From contig CAJTYV010000092.1 of NCBI GenBank assembly GCA_910584195.1, positions 1 through 5,339 of the forward strand: a stretch of DNA of 5,339 nt. Reading direction: 5' to 3'. Made by a program: the position numbers and the translations under genes. The DNA is from an uncultured Ruminococcus sp. (GTDB taxonomy: Bacteria > Bacillota > Clostridia > Oscillospirales > Ruminococcaceae). A model generated the notes under the pieces. The model did not search any database, was not told the DNA's origin, and was given only the letters and a program-made list of their open reading frames with translations. How positions within the stretch are numbered: position 1 is the first letter of the stretch; each line of letters starts with the position of its first letter. Positions 5,205 through 5,339 of the stretch are shown one piece after another.

Positions 5205-5252
5205 AAGAGGATATTACAAATCATTGTTTTGATAATTCGGTGGTATCCTCTT
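5205..5252. terminator. Hairpin between convergent genes, probable bidirectional terminator
   Basis: AAGAGGATA (5205-5213) pairs perfectly with TATCCTCTT (5244-5252), leaving a 30-base loop that can itself pair through ATCA and TGAT. It lies between the end of the ssb operon and the end of the AraC-type gene on the other strand. The T-tracts on both sides are modest, so termination strength is uncertain. Confidence 0.6.
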
Positions 5253-5260
5253 TGTGGATT

Positions 5261-5339
5261 TCAGAATTTGTTTCTCAGCTTTCGGTATTCTCTTGGCGAA
5301 TATCCTTTCAGCTTGTGAAAAAGCCGGCTGAAATAAAGC
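5261..5339 (-). CDS. AraC-family transcriptional regulator, C-terminal end only
   Basis: The minus strand from the right edge reads LYFSRLFHKLKGYSPREYRK and then LRNKF before a TGA at 5261-5263. YFSRLF...G-SP-EYRK is the end of the second helix-turn-helix of the AraC/XylS DNA-binding domain. Only the last 25 residues are inside the window, so ligand and targets cannot be judged. The gene converges on the ssb operon and may mark the edge of the mobile DNA or be cargo. Confidence 0.85.
   Translation of the reverse strand, partial: LYFSRLFHKLKGYSPREYRKLRNKF

Overview
The window looks like DNA from a low-GC Gram-positive bacterium, probably a gut Clostridia/Lachnospiraceae-type Firmicute. This is inferred from strong AGGAGG ribosome binding sites, AT-rich intergenic DNA and the style of the proteins; no taxonomic marker is present. 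It is accessory DNA.

Left and centre (about 84-3561): three tyrosine recombinase genes lie head to tail on the minus strand, transcribed from right to left. They overlap by a few bases (ATGA at the first junction, 11 bp at the second). All three keep the full R-K-HxxR-H-Y catalytic set. The trio is bracketed by two 82-bp repeats in inverted orientation that match at 81 of 82 positions. This is the layout of a 'recombinase in trio' (RIT) element.

Intergenic region (3419-4130): 712 bp without a convincing gene, lying between the divergent recombinase and ssb operons. It is one large imperfect palindrome centred near 3775. Both outer ends carry the same 62-bp leader with promoter-like sequence and Shine-Dalgarno. 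Inside each leader lies a copy of the 82-bp repeat, and the middle holds about ten copies of a TTATCCCGAA-type motif in mirror-symmetric spacing, including a perfect 20-bp palindrome. The 82-bp repeat therefore occurs three times: at both ends of the recombinase trio and in front of ssb.

Right (4136-5188): a plus-strand operon encodes a short, tryptophan-free single-stranded DNA-binding protein, then a 102-residue protein and an overlapping ORF of up to 129 residues, neither recognised. A hairpin at 5205-5252 separates this operon from the C-terminal end of a convergent AraC-family regulator that runs off the right edge.

Main inference: the recombinase operon and the ssb operon share a duplicated control cassette and probably the same regulator or recombinase-binding sites. 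The three 82-bp copies in alternating orientation could also be substrates for DNA inversion or excision by the trio. The sequence shows the repeats and the intact enzymes; co-regulation and inversion are inferences.
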